From NCBI RefSeq assembly GCF_030812785.1, contig NZ_JAUSTJ010000002.1:558001-622000 (forward strand): 64,000 bases of DNA. The letters run 5' to 3'. This document shows, piece by piece, positions 25,801 through 32,753 of the stretch. Origin of the DNA: Sphingomonas kyeonggiensis. GTDB lineage: Bacteria > Pseudomonadota > Alphaproteobacteria > Sphingomonadales > Sphingomonadaceae. The notes beneath the pieces were generated by a model. It was not told the DNA's origin and did not search any database. It saw only the letters and a program-made list of their open reading frames with translations. The position numbers were made by a program, and so were the translations under genes. Position 1 is the stretch's first letter; every line of letters begins with the position of its first letter.

Positions 25801-27081
25801 GCTGGTGAGGTTGGCAAGGCCGGACCCCGACTTCGCGACCTGTACCGTCTGGGTGACGTTGCCGCGTCCGTCATAGGTCAGCTGGGTATAGTTGCCCTCG
25901 GGCATCGTGACGCGCTCGACGCGGCCGAGCCCGGCTGCGTCATAGGTATAGCTGGTGGTGCGACCGAGCTCGTTGGTGAAGGAGAGCACCCGCTTGATGT
26001 TGAGGTCCGAGACATAGGTCTTCGATCCGCCCAGCGGCTGGGTCACCACGGTGGTGCGCTGCGAGCCGCTGTCGGAATAGGTATATCCCCAGCTGCCGCC
26101 GCCACGGCTCAGCGTCATTACCCGGCCGTTGCCGTCATAGGACACCGAGAAATCCGGGTTGGTCACGCCCGGCCGCTGCACGCTGATCACGCCCGATGCG
26201 CCCGAGGTGATGGTCGTGGTGTTCGACAGGCGATCGATGATGGTGCTAGTCTGGATCCCGCCGCTGGTCGTCGTGCCGAGCGTCAGCTCGGGCCAGGACT
26301 GGGTGAGGGAGGCGCACGCATTGGCTGCGGGGTCGCAGCTGTCGACCGTGTTGTTGATCGCCGTCACCTTGATCAGGCGCGTCCAGTCGTCGTTCGGCGT
26401 GCCGTTGGTGTTCCAGGTGTTGCTCGCGTAGGTGGCCTTGAGCGTGTAGCCGAGGTTGCTCGTGATGCCCTGCACGCGTCCGGCGCCCAGGACCTGGACG
26501 CAATTGAGCTGGGGGTCGCACTGGAAGCGCCCGTTGTTGCGCAGCCAGGAATAGGTCAGGATCTCGCCATCGGGCTTGGTGATCGTGCTGACCCGCGCCG
26601 TGACGGTGGGAATCGTATTTCCGAGTGCCTTCGAGAACACCATCTCGGTGCCGTCGCGTCCGGTATATTTGTAGATGTTGGTTGCGCTGTCGAAGGTGAA
26701 GAAGGAGCCGTCGCCGTCGGTGGACTCCCACCGGTTCGCGATGGAGGCGTTCGGCGTGAAGCGCTTCAGATTGCCGAAGAGCACCATGTTGATGTTGGAG
26801 CCCGACAAGGTGAACTGCACGGTGAAGGCGTCATAATATTCGCCGCCGGCCCAGCCCGATGCATAGGTCAGCCCGCCTTCTCCCGGACGGCCGGCCGTGA
26901 TCGACACGACCGGCGCGTTCATCTTGCCGCTGATCACGTCCACGCCGTTTTCGTCCGGCGCCTGGCGCTCCTTGTTTCCAAGCAGCAGCTGGGCATGCGC
27001 CGCAGGAACGGACAGGGCGGCGACGGAGGTGGCGGTGATGAGGGCGCGCAACAGGGCGGCGCGCGTCGAAGAGGTGCGCAT
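22810..27081 (-). CDS. RHS repeat protein with unusual C-terminal domain
   Basis: The 1423-residue protein has a Sec signal peptide (about residues 1-30, ending AAHAQ), a non-repeat N-terminal part (to about 280), many YD repeats (for example YTYDAAGLGRVERV, FTYDALGRRTQD) to about 1150, and the RHS core with LGRFFQSDPIGYEYGMNWYN. From about residue 1215 the last 209 residues differ: a Cys pair region, a Gly-rich linker and a Gly/Ser/Ala-rich beta-like domain (SVGLDGNITGGSASASVG). The DNA of this tail is lower in GC, as expected for an exchanged toxin module. Ends in a lipoprotein gene by ATGA. Delivery and effect are unknown. Confidence 0.85.
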   Translation of the reverse strand: MRTSSTRAALLRALITATSVAALSVPAAHAQLLLGNKERQAPDENGVDVISGKMNAPVVSITAGRPGEGGLTYASGWAGGEYYDAFTVQFTLSGSNINMVLFGNLKRFTPNASIANRWESTDGDGSFFTFDSATNIYKYTGRDGTEMVFSKALGNTIPTVTARVSTITKPDGEILTYSWLRNNGRFQCDPQLNCVQVLGAGRVQGITSNLGYTLKATYASNTWNTNGTPNDDWTRLIKVTAINNTVDSCDPAANACASLTQSWPELTLGTTTSGGIQTSTIIDRLSNTTTITSGASGVISVQRPGVTNPDFSVSYDGNGRVMTLSRGGGSWGYTYSDSGSQRTTVVTQPLGGSKTYVSDLNIKRVLSFTNELGRTTSYTYDAAGLGRVERVTMPEGNYTQLTYDGRGNVTQTVQVAKSGSGLANLTSSASYDATCSNPKTCNQPNSTTDIRGGVTDYTYDATHGGLLTATAPAPTSGAPRPQVRNSYTALTAYYKNTAGTLTAAPSAVYRQTGSSTCQTGSTCAGTADEVLTTVTYGTPGVANNLLATSVSQGAGNGSLTATSAVTYDVFGNVETVDGPLPGSADTTRYRYDAEQQLVGVISPDPDGAGALPNRAVRYVYSADGQTSSVQLGTVNGQTDAAWAAFSPSQSTSTTFDVYGRPTQEDVHGGPARRAVTQYSYDIAGRLDCTAIRMNAANLASNPASACTPATMTADGPDRITKNNYDYAGQVTSVQSGYGTTGVATDVAATYTNNGQVETVTDGESNRTTYQYDGFDRLVKTRYPVATKGAATSSTTDYEELVYNAQGDLTQRRLRGYAADSTQVVQFGYDGLARLVSEDAPGSDADQGYSYDLLGRLTQATRSGGFNTSFTYDALGRRTQDAQPYGTMNYQYDLAGRRTRATWPDSFYVTYDYSATGEVNAIRENGGTALVTYTYDSLGRRNTLSRGNGTSTTYGYDNISRLTSLTLAGSSANVTLGYIYNAANQITSTTRSNDAYAWNGATNVNRGHVSNGLNQYNSAGSTAFTYDARGNLATSGGSSYSYWPDNLMKTAPGGVSFNYDALGRLAQYGVSGATRMYYDGVQLAAEVNASGVLQKRYIFGPAADEPLVEYDSAGSKTWLTSDERGSIIARTNGTGATSINTYDEFGIPGINNTGRFQYTGQTWLSDVGAYNYKSRTYSPTLGRFFQSDPIGYEYGMNWYNYVGNDPINFFDFFGLQDATIVATVVKCPPRTTRRVTAEGTPYQHYYCQPDARRSPFASLGSTGGGGRGPGKGASAPEEPQKTEVSDPCWDVVRQPGEIETGSVNASMAVALGLNGSVGFFKNLRSGDTGYFVTGGFSAGVDVGVAPAYGRYSSLAAFVGWADGVSISLPNQGNFGGPSGSVSVGLDGNITGGSASASVGPVWLKGGFSATFSDTTIFWCKRGRR

Positions 27082-27146
27082 CGGGAATCTCCGGATGAAC
27101 CGAGGAAATGGGGAAGGGGCCCGGGTGGGGCCGGAAGCGACGGTGC

Positions 27147-27383
27147 TTAGGGAGCGCCCGTCACGTTGACGTTCACCCGGTTGTCCGCCTTGTCGTAGCT
27201 GTAGTTGGCGACAACATTGTTGTTGACGCTTCCCGAATGCTCGACCTTCACGAGCCTGCCGTGCACATCATAGCTGTAGTTCACGGTCTCGTTCATCACG
27301 GGCGGAGACGCCGTTGCCGAGAGCGCAGCCAGGCCAAGGACAATGGCTGCGGCGGGTAAAGCCAATTGTTTCAGATAACGCAC
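27147..27383 (-). CDS. secreted mini-YD-repeat protein
   Basis: The 78-residue product starts at GTG 27383 behind GGGGG and has a signal peptide (LALPAAAIVLGLAALSATAS). The mature part is little more than two YD repeats, VNYSYDVHGRLVKVEH and ANYSYDKADNRVNVNV, like single teeth of the RHS shell. It sits 66 bases upstream of the RHS gene on the same strand and is probably co-transcribed. It could be a relic of a split RHS gene or a partner that caps or extends the shell; no function is known. Confidence 0.7.
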   Translation of the reverse strand: MRYLKQLALPAAAIVLGLAALSATASPPVMNETVNYSYDVHGRLVKVEHSGSVNNNVVANYSYDKADNRVNVNVTGAP

Positions 27384-27591
27384 TGGTCCCCCTTTGACCT
27401 TCCCCGGCTGCGACCAACGGGCAGGGGGTCGGAAGATCGAAGAGATGATTATTCCAATTTGTTTCTCAATCATGTCCAGACTCGGGTGAAGATCGGAATG
27501 GTTCAAATAAACCGCGAAGGGATGCGGGCTTGCCGCTTCGCTTGTTCGCGATTGACCGGAAAGGCGCGGAAACCTAGGGCTTCCACCGAGT

Positions 27592-27668
27592 GCCTCCGTA
27601 GCTCAGCAGGATAGAGCGACGGTTTCCTAAACCGCAGGTCGTGAGTTCGAATCTCGCCGGGGGCACCA
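27592..27668 (+). tRNA. tRNA-Arg (anticodon CCT)
   Basis: The 77-base cloverleaf has acceptor GCCTCCG pairing with CGGGGGC (one G-U), D arm TAGCTCAGCAGGATAGAGC, anticodon loop TTCCTAA with anticodon CCT, the T arm GTGAG-TTCGAAT-CTCGC and an encoded CCA at 27666-27668. It reads AGG codons, which are rare in GC-rich genomes. It lies 60 bases ahead of a Pho-box-like site. Confidence 0.93.
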
Positions 27669-27727
27669 TTTTAGGCCATCCCGCCCGCCATCGCGCCGCA
27701 TTTCGCGATCAGCGCCCTTGCGGCTGC

Positions 27728-27745
27728 ATGTCATAAACCTGTAAC
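27728..27745 (+). promoter_or_regulatory. candidate PhoB box
   Basis: ATGTCAT, the 4-base spacer AAAC and CTGTAAC make two 7-base direct repeats close to the PhoB consensus CTGTCAT-N4-CTGTCAT (6/7 and 5/7 matches). The site lies about 50 bases upstream of the Nudix-DUF47 and pit genes, so phosphate regulation is likely. PhoB represses pit in some Alphaproteobacteria. Confidence 0.55.
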
Positions 27746-27793
27746 GCGCACCCCTGTCCCGACGGAGCCGTTGCCATTCGCCAGATTGCCGCC

Positions 27794-28894
27794 TTGCCCT
27801 ATCGTACCGAGGGCACCACGATCGATGCGCCCGTGCGCGTCCTGCTGGTGACCTCGCGCGAGACGGGCCGATGGGTGATTCCCAAGGGCAATCCGCCCAG
27901 CGGCATCACCCTGCACAGCGCCGCCGCGCTCGAGGCGAAGGAGGAGGCGGGCGTGCTCGGCCTCGTCTGCCCGACGCCGCTCGGCACCTATCGCTATCGC
28001 AAGAAGCGCCCCAACGGCGCCTCGCTGATGTTCGATGTCGAGGTCTTTCCCCTCGCGGTCAGCGCCGAGCTGTCGTCGTGGAAGGAGCAGTCGCAGCGTG
28101 AGCGCCGCTGGTTCAGCCTCGCCGAGGCCGCCGACGCGGTCGACGAGGAGGATTTGCGCGACCTCATCCGTTCCTTCGGCCCGTCCGAGTTCAAGGCAGC
28201 CACCCAGCGCATCGGCATCCTCGCCGCTGTCGCCGAAAAATCGAAAGTGAAATCCATGTTCGCCTGGTTCCAGCGCCTCCTGCCCAAGACGGGCAATTTC
28301 TTCGAATTGTTCGAGGCGCATGCAGTCACCGTCGCGGCGGGCGCCGAGGCGCTGTCCCGCCTGGTGCAGGACGGCAACCGCGACCATGTCCTCGAAGTGA
28401 TCGAGCGCGAGCATGATGCCGACGAGATCATCCGCGAGATGCTGCGCACCGTGCGCGAGACCTTCCTGACGCCGTTCGACCGCGGCGCGATCACCTCGCT
28501 GATCGGCTCGATGGACGATGCGATCGACGAGATGCAGGCCGCCGTCCAGGCGATCGACCTGTACGAGGTCGCCAAGTTCGAGCGCGAGATGCAGGACATG
28601 GTGGCGATCATCGTCGATGCCTCGCGCCTCGTCGTCGAGGCGATGCCGCTGCTGCGCGACGTCGGCCGCAACGCCGCGCGCCTGCACGAGCTCACCGAGC
28701 GGCTGGTCCGCATGGAAAGCCATGCCGACGAGATCCACCGCGACGGCCTGAAGCGCGCCTTCAAGGAGCTCGGCCCGGTCGACGCGCTCAGCTTCTCGGT
28801 CCAGCGCGAGATCTACAAGCATCTCGAGCGGATCGTCGATGCGTTCGAGGATGTCGCGAACGAGATCGATGGCATCGTCATCGACCACGCCTGA
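27794..28894 (+). CDS. fusion: Nudix hydrolase + DUF47/PhoU-like Pit accessory domain
   Basis: One uninterrupted frame of 366 residues holds two domains. Residues 1-140 are a Nudix fold of the alphaproteobacterial WVIPKG type (GRWVIPKGNPPSG, then AALEAKEEAGVLG); the box is degenerate at the first Glu and the Arg but keeps the EE pair. From about residue 155 (MFAWFQRLLPKTGNFFELF) to the end is DUF47, the coiled PhoU-like partner of Pit transporters. The start is TTG 27794 or, better placed 8 bases after GGAG, ATT 27776, because IRQIAALPYR upstream also fits the Nudix family. pit follows at 15 bases. A Pho box precedes it. Confidence 0.85.
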   Translation: MPYRTEGTTIDAPVRVLLVTSRETGRWVIPKGNPPSGITLHSAAALEAKEEAGVLGLVCPTPLGTYRYRKKRPNGASLMFDVEVFPLAVSAELSSWKEQSQRERRWFSLAEAADAVDEEDLRDLIRSFGPSEFKAATQRIGILAAVAEKSKVKSMFAWFQRLLPKTGNFFELFEAHAVTVAAGAEALSRLVQDGNRDHVLEVIEREHDADEIIREMLRTVRETFLTPFDRGAITSLIGSMDDAIDEMQAAVQAIDLYEVAKFEREMQDMVAIIVDASRLVVEAMPLLRDVGRNAARLHELTERLVRMESHADEIHRDGLKRAFKELGPVDALSFSVQREIYKHLERIVDAFEDVANEIDGIVIDHA

Positions 28895-28909
28895 TCGAGG
28901 CCCAGAGCG

Positions 28910-29923
28910 ATGCACGAACTCGCCCTCCCGCTGCTCATCGGCCTGATCATCGTCGCGCTGGCGTTCGATTTCCTCAACGGCCTGCATGACGCCGCCAACT
29001 CGATCGCCACCGTGGTGGCGACGCGGCTGCTCAAGCCGGTCCACGCCGTCGCCTTCGCGGCGGTGTTCAACTTCGCCGCCTATTTCCTCACCATCGCCTT
29101 CCCGGCGCTGCACAAGGTGGCGGACACGATCGGCCAGGGGCTGATCGACAAGAACTTCGTCACCCCCGCGGTCGTGTTCGGCGCGCTGATCGGCGCGATG
29201 TTCTGGAACGTCGTCACCTGGCTCAAGGGCATTCCGTCCTCGTCCAGCCACGCGCTCGTCGGCGGAATGATCGGATCGGGCGTCGCGCATGCCGGGCTCA
29301 CCGGCGTGAAATGGACCGGCCTCAACAAGACGCTGATCGCCATCGTGCTTTCCCCGACGATCGGCATGATCCTGGCGATGCTGGTGATGCTGGTCACCTC
29401 CTGGCTGTTCATGCGCGCCAATTCGCGCACCGCCGAGCGCAGCTTCCGCACCCTGCACCTGATCTCCTCGGGCGCCTATTCGCTGAGCCACGGCCTCAAC
29501 GATGCGCAGAAGACGATGGGGATCATCACCGTGCTGCTCTATTCGACCGGCTATCTGCACGGCGAGTTCCACGTGCCGCACTGGGTGGCGATCTCCTGCT
29601 ACATCGCGATCGCCTTGGGCACGCTGAGCGGCGGCTGGAAGATCATCGAGACGATGGGCAGCCGCATCACCAAGCTCTCGCAGCACCAGGGCTTCAGCGC
29701 CTCGCTGGCCGGCTCGATCGTGCTGTTCACCGCCTCGGCGCTCGGCATCCCGGTCTCGACCACCCATACCATCACCGGCGCGGTGATCGGCGCGGGCACG
29801 GCGCGGCGCGCCTCGGCGGTGCGCTGGGGCGTGGCGGGCAACGTCATCACCGCCTGGATCATCACCATCCCCGCCTCGGCGGCGGTGGGGGCCTTGTTCT
29901 ACGCATTGACCCTGTTGTTCTGA
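28910..29923 (+). CDS. pit: low-affinity inorganic phosphate transporter, Pit family
   Basis: The 337-residue inner-membrane protein has about ten transmembrane segments and the two family repeats with DFLNGLHDAANSIATVVATR near the start and GAYSLSHGLNDAQKTMG near residue 190. It takes up metal-phosphate complexes with protons. It follows the Nudix-DUF47 gene by 15 bases, the usual DUF47-pit pairing. Length is normal for short bacterial Pit proteins. A palindromic repeat ends the transcription unit. Confidence 0.95.
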   Translation: MHELALPLLIGLIIVALAFDFLNGLHDAANSIATVVATRLLKPVHAVAFAAVFNFAAYFLTIAFPALHKVADTIGQGLIDKNFVTPAVVFGALIGAMFWNVVTWLKGIPSSSSHALVGGMIGSGVAHAGLTGVKWTGLNKTLIAIVLSPTIGMILAMLVMLVTSWLFMRANSRTAERSFRTLHLISSGAYSLSHGLNDAQKTMGIITVLLYSTGYLHGEFHVPHWVAISCYIAIALGTLSGGWKIIETMGSRITKLSQHQGFSASLAGSIVLFTASALGIPVSTTHTITGAVIGAGTARRASAVRWGVAGNVITAWIITIPASAAVGALFYALTLLF

Positions 29924-29940
29924 TTTGCACCAACTAGACC

Positions 29941-30024
29941 GTCATCCCCGCGAAGGCGGGGATCCAGGGTGGCAGAGCGATGTCCCTTGTGGCTCTGGAT
30001 CCCCGCCTTCGCGGGGATGACGAA
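29941..30024. repeat. palindromic repeat pair (REP-like, family C)
   Basis: GTCATCCCCGCGAAGGCGGG at 29941 pairs with CCCGCCTTCGCGGGGATGAC ending at 30022, exact reverse complements over 20 bases. The inner parts (GATCCAGGG and GGCTCTGGATC) also partly pair. It lies between the convergent pit and tetR genes. Confidence 0.85.
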
Positions 30025-30069
30025 GGAAAGCTTTTCCGGGGCGATGCAGAGGGCAGGGCGCCCTCCGCC

Positions 30070-30648
30070 TCAATGCAGCGCGAGCGTGCGCGACAGCAGC
30101 GTCTCGGTGATCACGCCGAACCGGGCCGGCTCGCCGAATGCGCGGGCGGACAGCATCGCGCCATAGACCGCCGACATGAACGCGTCCGCCTCTTCCGCTG
30201 GTGAGCGGACCAGCGTCACGCTGCCCTGGCGCACGCCCAGCGCGAGCAATTGCGCCAGCCAGCTCGTCAGCTCGGCGAAATGCGCGCGCACCGACACCGC
30301 GACATCCTCGGGCAGGCTTGGCAGCTCGGCGGCGAGCATCGCGGCGACGCAGAAGGGCGCGCTGTTGTCGAGGATGCAGCGCTCCCAATAGAGCGCATAG
30401 GCGCGCAGCTGCGCGCTAGCATCGGGCTCGGCCTGGGCCAGCGCCTCCACCTGTGCGTGGATCAGCGAGCGCGAATGGTCCACCACCGCCTTGGCCAGGT
30501 CGCTCTTGCCGGCGAAATGGTGATGGATGCTCGCCTTTCGGATGCCGATCGCCTCGGCGATGTCGGCATAGCTGAACCCGTTATACCCGCGCGTCATGAT
30601 CAGGTGCCGCGCCTGGTCGATGATCTGCTCGGCCGTGCTTCGTGTCAT
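30070..30648 (-). CDS. TetR/AcrR family transcriptional repressor
   Basis: The 192-residue protein has an N-terminal helix-turn-helix (FSYADIAEAIGIRKASIHHHFAGKSDL region, about 25-50) and a helical ligand domain with CVAAMLAAELPSLP, as in the TetR group with YcdC/AcrR-like C-terminal domains. The start is ATG 30648 (AGGA 5 bases ahead); an in-frame upstream extension covers the operator. It is divergent from a DUF308-type membrane gene, and two CTACC-N8-GGTAG palindromes lie between them, one beside each start, so it probably represses both genes. The inducer is unknown. Confidence 0.93.
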   Translation of the reverse strand: MTRSTAEQIIDQARHLIMTRGYNGFSYADIAEAIGIRKASIHHHFAGKSDLAKAVVDHSRSLIHAQVEALAQAEPDASAQLRAYALYWERCILDNSAPFCVAAMLAAELPSLPEDVAVSVRAHFAELTSWLAQLLALGVRQGSVTLVRSPAEEADAFMSAVYGAMLSARAFGEPARFGVITETLLSRTLALH

Positions 30649-30652
30649 TTTC

Positions 30653-30670
30653 CTACCTTCCAATAGGTAG
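30653..30670. promoter_or_regulatory. TetR operator copy 1
   Basis: CTACC-TTCCAATA-GGTAG is an 18-base inverted repeat that begins 5 bases upstream of the tetR start. Its near-identical partner lies at 30709-30726. Confidence 0.7.
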
Positions 30671-30708
30671 GTATTCGCTTGCGGCGTGCGCGGCAAGGGG
30701 CTACCAGC

Positions 30709-30726
30709 CTACCAACTGGAAGGTAG
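30709..30726. promoter_or_regulatory. TetR operator copy 2
   Basis: CTACC-AACTGGAA-GGTAG has the same arms and spacing as copy 1; read on the other strand it differs from copy 1 at two of 18 bases. It lies 17 bases upstream of the DUF308-type gene. Confidence 0.7.
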
Positions 30727-30742
30727 ATTGAAGGATTCGCAA

Positions 30743-31324
30743 ATGTCCCATGTCATCGAGCAGGGTGCCGCCACCGCCGCGCCGCAGGTTTCCGCGGGCG
30801 AGGCCATCCGGCTCCGCAACTATTATCTGCTGCGCGCGCTCGTCTCGGCGGTGTGGGTGGCTGCCGCCTTCACCGTCGGCAAGGATCTCGGCTGGGTCGC
30901 CGCGCTGCTCCTGATCGTCTATCCGGCCTGGGACGCGTTCGCGAACCTGATCGACGCGGCCGGCAGCGGCGGGCTGGCGCGCAACCGCACCCAGGCGCTC
31001 AACACCCTGGTCAGCCTCGCCACCGCGCTGGCGGTCGCCGTGCGGATCGGCGACATGCACGCAGTCCTCGCCATCTATGGCGGCTGGGCGATCTTCGCCG
31101 GCCTGCTCCAGCTCGGCACCGGGGTGCGGCGCTGGAAGGCTTACGGCGCGCAATGGGCAATGGTGCTGAGCGGCGCGCAATCGGCGCTGGCCGGCGGCTT
31201 CTTCATCTCGCGCTCGCTGGGATCGCATTTGCCGGGCATCACCGACATCGCGCCCTATGCCGCATTCGGCGCCTTCTATTTCCTGGTCTCGACGCTCTGG
31301 CTGACCTTCAGCCGCAAGGGCTAA
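30743..31324 (+). CDS. DUF308-like membrane protein
   Basis: The 193-residue protein has about six hydrophobic segments after a short polar head and looks like the DUF308/HdeD-type membrane proteins, whose molecular function is mostly unknown. The start ATG 30743 has AAGGA 8 bases ahead. It is the only gene on the rightward side of a TetR-controlled divergent pair, so it is probably the main target of the repressor. It is convergent with the ars operon. Confidence 0.7.
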   Translation: MSHVIEQGAATAAPQVSAGEAIRLRNYYLLRALVSAVWVAAAFTVGKDLGWVAALLLIVYPAWDAFANLIDAAGSGGLARNRTQALNTLVSLATALAVAVRIGDMHAVLAIYGGWAIFAGLLQLGTGVRRWKAYGAQWAMVLSGAQSALAGGFFISRSLGSHLPGITDIAPYAAFGAFYFLVSTLWLTFSRKG

Positions 31325-31342
31325 GCCGAAAGGGGCGAGGCG

Positions 31343-31759
31343 TCAGGGCGTGAGCCGGACGACCTCGCCATCTTCCTTGGTGAACTGCTCCGGCTGGCGC
31401 TCGAGCAGCGACAGCACCACCTCGGACGGGCGGCACAGCTTCGCCCCCTTCGGCGTCACCACGATGGGGCGGTTCACCAGGATCGGATGCGCCAGCATCG
31501 CCTCGACGATCTCCGCGTCCGGCGTTGCGGGATCGAGCAGGCCCAGCTCCGCTGCGGGCGTGCCCTTCTCGCGCAACAGGTCGCGGGGGGCGACGCCCAG
31601 CGCAGCCAGCAGCTCCTGCAGCAGCGCGCGTGTCCATCCCGCCTTGCGATATTCGACGATGGTGGGCGCGTAACCGGCGGCTTCGATAATTGCCAGCGCG
31701 TTGCGCGAGGTTCCGCAGTCCGGATTGTGATAGATGGTGATCGGAAAATCGTCGGTCAT
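31343..31759 (-). CDS. arsC: arsenate reductase (glutaredoxin-coupled)
   Basis: The 138-residue protein has the thioredoxin-like ArsC fold with the catalytic Cys in HNPDCGTSRN and conserved arginines (VEYRKAGW, LVNRPIVVTPKG and LCRPSEVV). It reduces arsenate to arsenite using glutathione/glutaredoxin. The ATG at 31759 overlaps the stop of the aquaporin gene (ATGA). It is the last gene of a four-gene leftward ars operon. Confidence 0.94.
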   Translation of the reverse strand: MTDDFPITIYHNPDCGTSRNALAIIEAAGYAPTIVEYRKAGWTRALLQELLAALGVAPRDLLREKGTPAAELGLLDPATPDAEIVEAMLAHPILVNRPIVVTPKGAKLCRPSEVVLSLLERQPEQFTKEDGEVVRLTP

Positions 31760-32415
31760 TCCGAGGCTTCCTTGCTGAACAGCCAGCCGAAGAACGCGAC
31801 GGCCGTGACGGTGCCGGCGATCTGCCCGGCGATGAAGAGCGGGACGGAGGCCGGTGCGATGCCGGCAAAGGTATTGGAAAGGCTGCGCGCCACCGTCGCC
31901 GCCGGATTGGCGAAGGAGGTCGAGGCAGTGAACCAATAGGCGGCGGTAATGTACAGGCCGACCGCGACGGGCGTGAATTCGGGGCGGGATCGCTGCGTGC
32001 CCAATATCGTCCCGATCAGGCCGAAGGTCGCGACGAACTCCGCGAAGCCCTGGGACGGCCCGTCGCGCAATTTGGTCGAGACCTGCAGCAGCGTCTCGGC
32101 GAACATGAGATGCGCGGCCCATATGCCGGTCACCGCGCCAAGGAACTGCGCGCCAGCATAGCGGATCGCGGCGGGGCGCTCGATCTCGCCGCGCATCCAG
32201 AAGGCCAGGGTCACCGCCGGGTTGAAATGCGCGCCGGATACCGGACCGAACATGTGGATCAGCACGACCAGCCCCGCGCCGGTCGCGATCGTGTTGCCGA
32301 GCAGGGCAATCGCGTCGTTTCCGGCGGCGAGGCGCTCGCCCATGATGCCGGATCCCACGACGATGGCGAGCAGGAGCGCCGATCCCATGGTCTCGGCGAC
32401 GAGGCGGCGCATCAT
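31756..32415 (-). CDS. aqpS: aquaglyceroporin AqpS-like (MIP family), arsenite channel
   Basis: The 219-residue protein has six membrane segments and the two pore motifs, NPAVT (HFNPAVTLAFW) and NPAAT (FANPAATVARS). In Sinorhizobium meliloti AqpS lies between arsR and arsC and lets arsenite leave the cell down its gradient; the same order is seen here, so the role is probably the same. No arsB or acr3 pump is present in the operon. ATGA overlaps occur at both ends; the start is ATG 32415. Confidence 0.88.
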   Translation of the reverse strand: MMRRLVAETMGSALLLAIVVGSGIMGERLAAGNDAIALLGNTIATGAGLVVLIHMFGPVSGAHFNPAVTLAFWMRGEIERPAAIRYAGAQFLGAVTGIWAAHLMFAETLLQVSTKLRDGPSQGFAEFVATFGLIGTILGTQRSRPEFTPVAVGLYITAAYWFTASTSFANPAATVARSLSNTFAGIAPASVPLFIAGQIAGTVTAVAFFGWLFSKEASE

Positions 32416-32753
32416 GGCTGCGGGCAGCAGCCCTGCGCGATCTCGGCGAGCGGCGCGCAGATTTCCGGTTGTCCCGCGCAGCAATCGGCGACGAGGAAGC
32501 CGAGCAGGTCGCGCATGCCGTCATAATCGGCGGAGTAGCGGACCGAGCGGCCTTCGCGCCGCGATCGGATCAGTCCGGCATGGCCCAGGATGGTGAGGTG
32601 CGTCGAAAGCGTATTGGGCAATACGCCGATCTCCCGCGCGATCTCGCCGGCCGGCACGCCGTCTGCACCCGCTCGCACCAGCAGGCGGAAAACGGCGAGC
32701 CGATGGCCATGGGCGAGGGCGGACAGCGCCTCGACGGCAGCCGGAATCTGCAT
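32412..32753 (-). CDS. arsR: ArsR/SmtB family repressor
   Basis: The 113-residue protein has a winged helix-turn-helix with IAREIGVLPNTLSTHLTIL and a C-terminal cysteine cluster (DCCAGQPEICAP and GCCPQP) that can bind arsenite. It should repress the operon by binding the long palindrome at 33216-33245. The ATG overlaps the ArsI/CadI gene stop (ATGA) and its own TGA overlaps the aqpS start. Confidence 0.92.
   Translation of the reverse strand: MQIPAAVEALSALAHGHRLAVFRLLVRAGADGVPAGEIAREIGVLPNTLSTHLTILGHAGLIRSRREGRSVRYSADYDGMRDLLGFLVADCCAGQPEICAPLAEIAQGCCPQP

Noticed and set aside
24412..27150. A 912-codon rightward open frame opposite the RHS gene, and similar long frames opposite the M1 peptidase, kinase, DegT fusion and TonB receptor
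   Set aside because: Long antisense frames are expected in high-GC DNA. Their translations are Arg/Ala/Gly-rich or low-complexity, with no domain, while the opposite strand encodes clear families.
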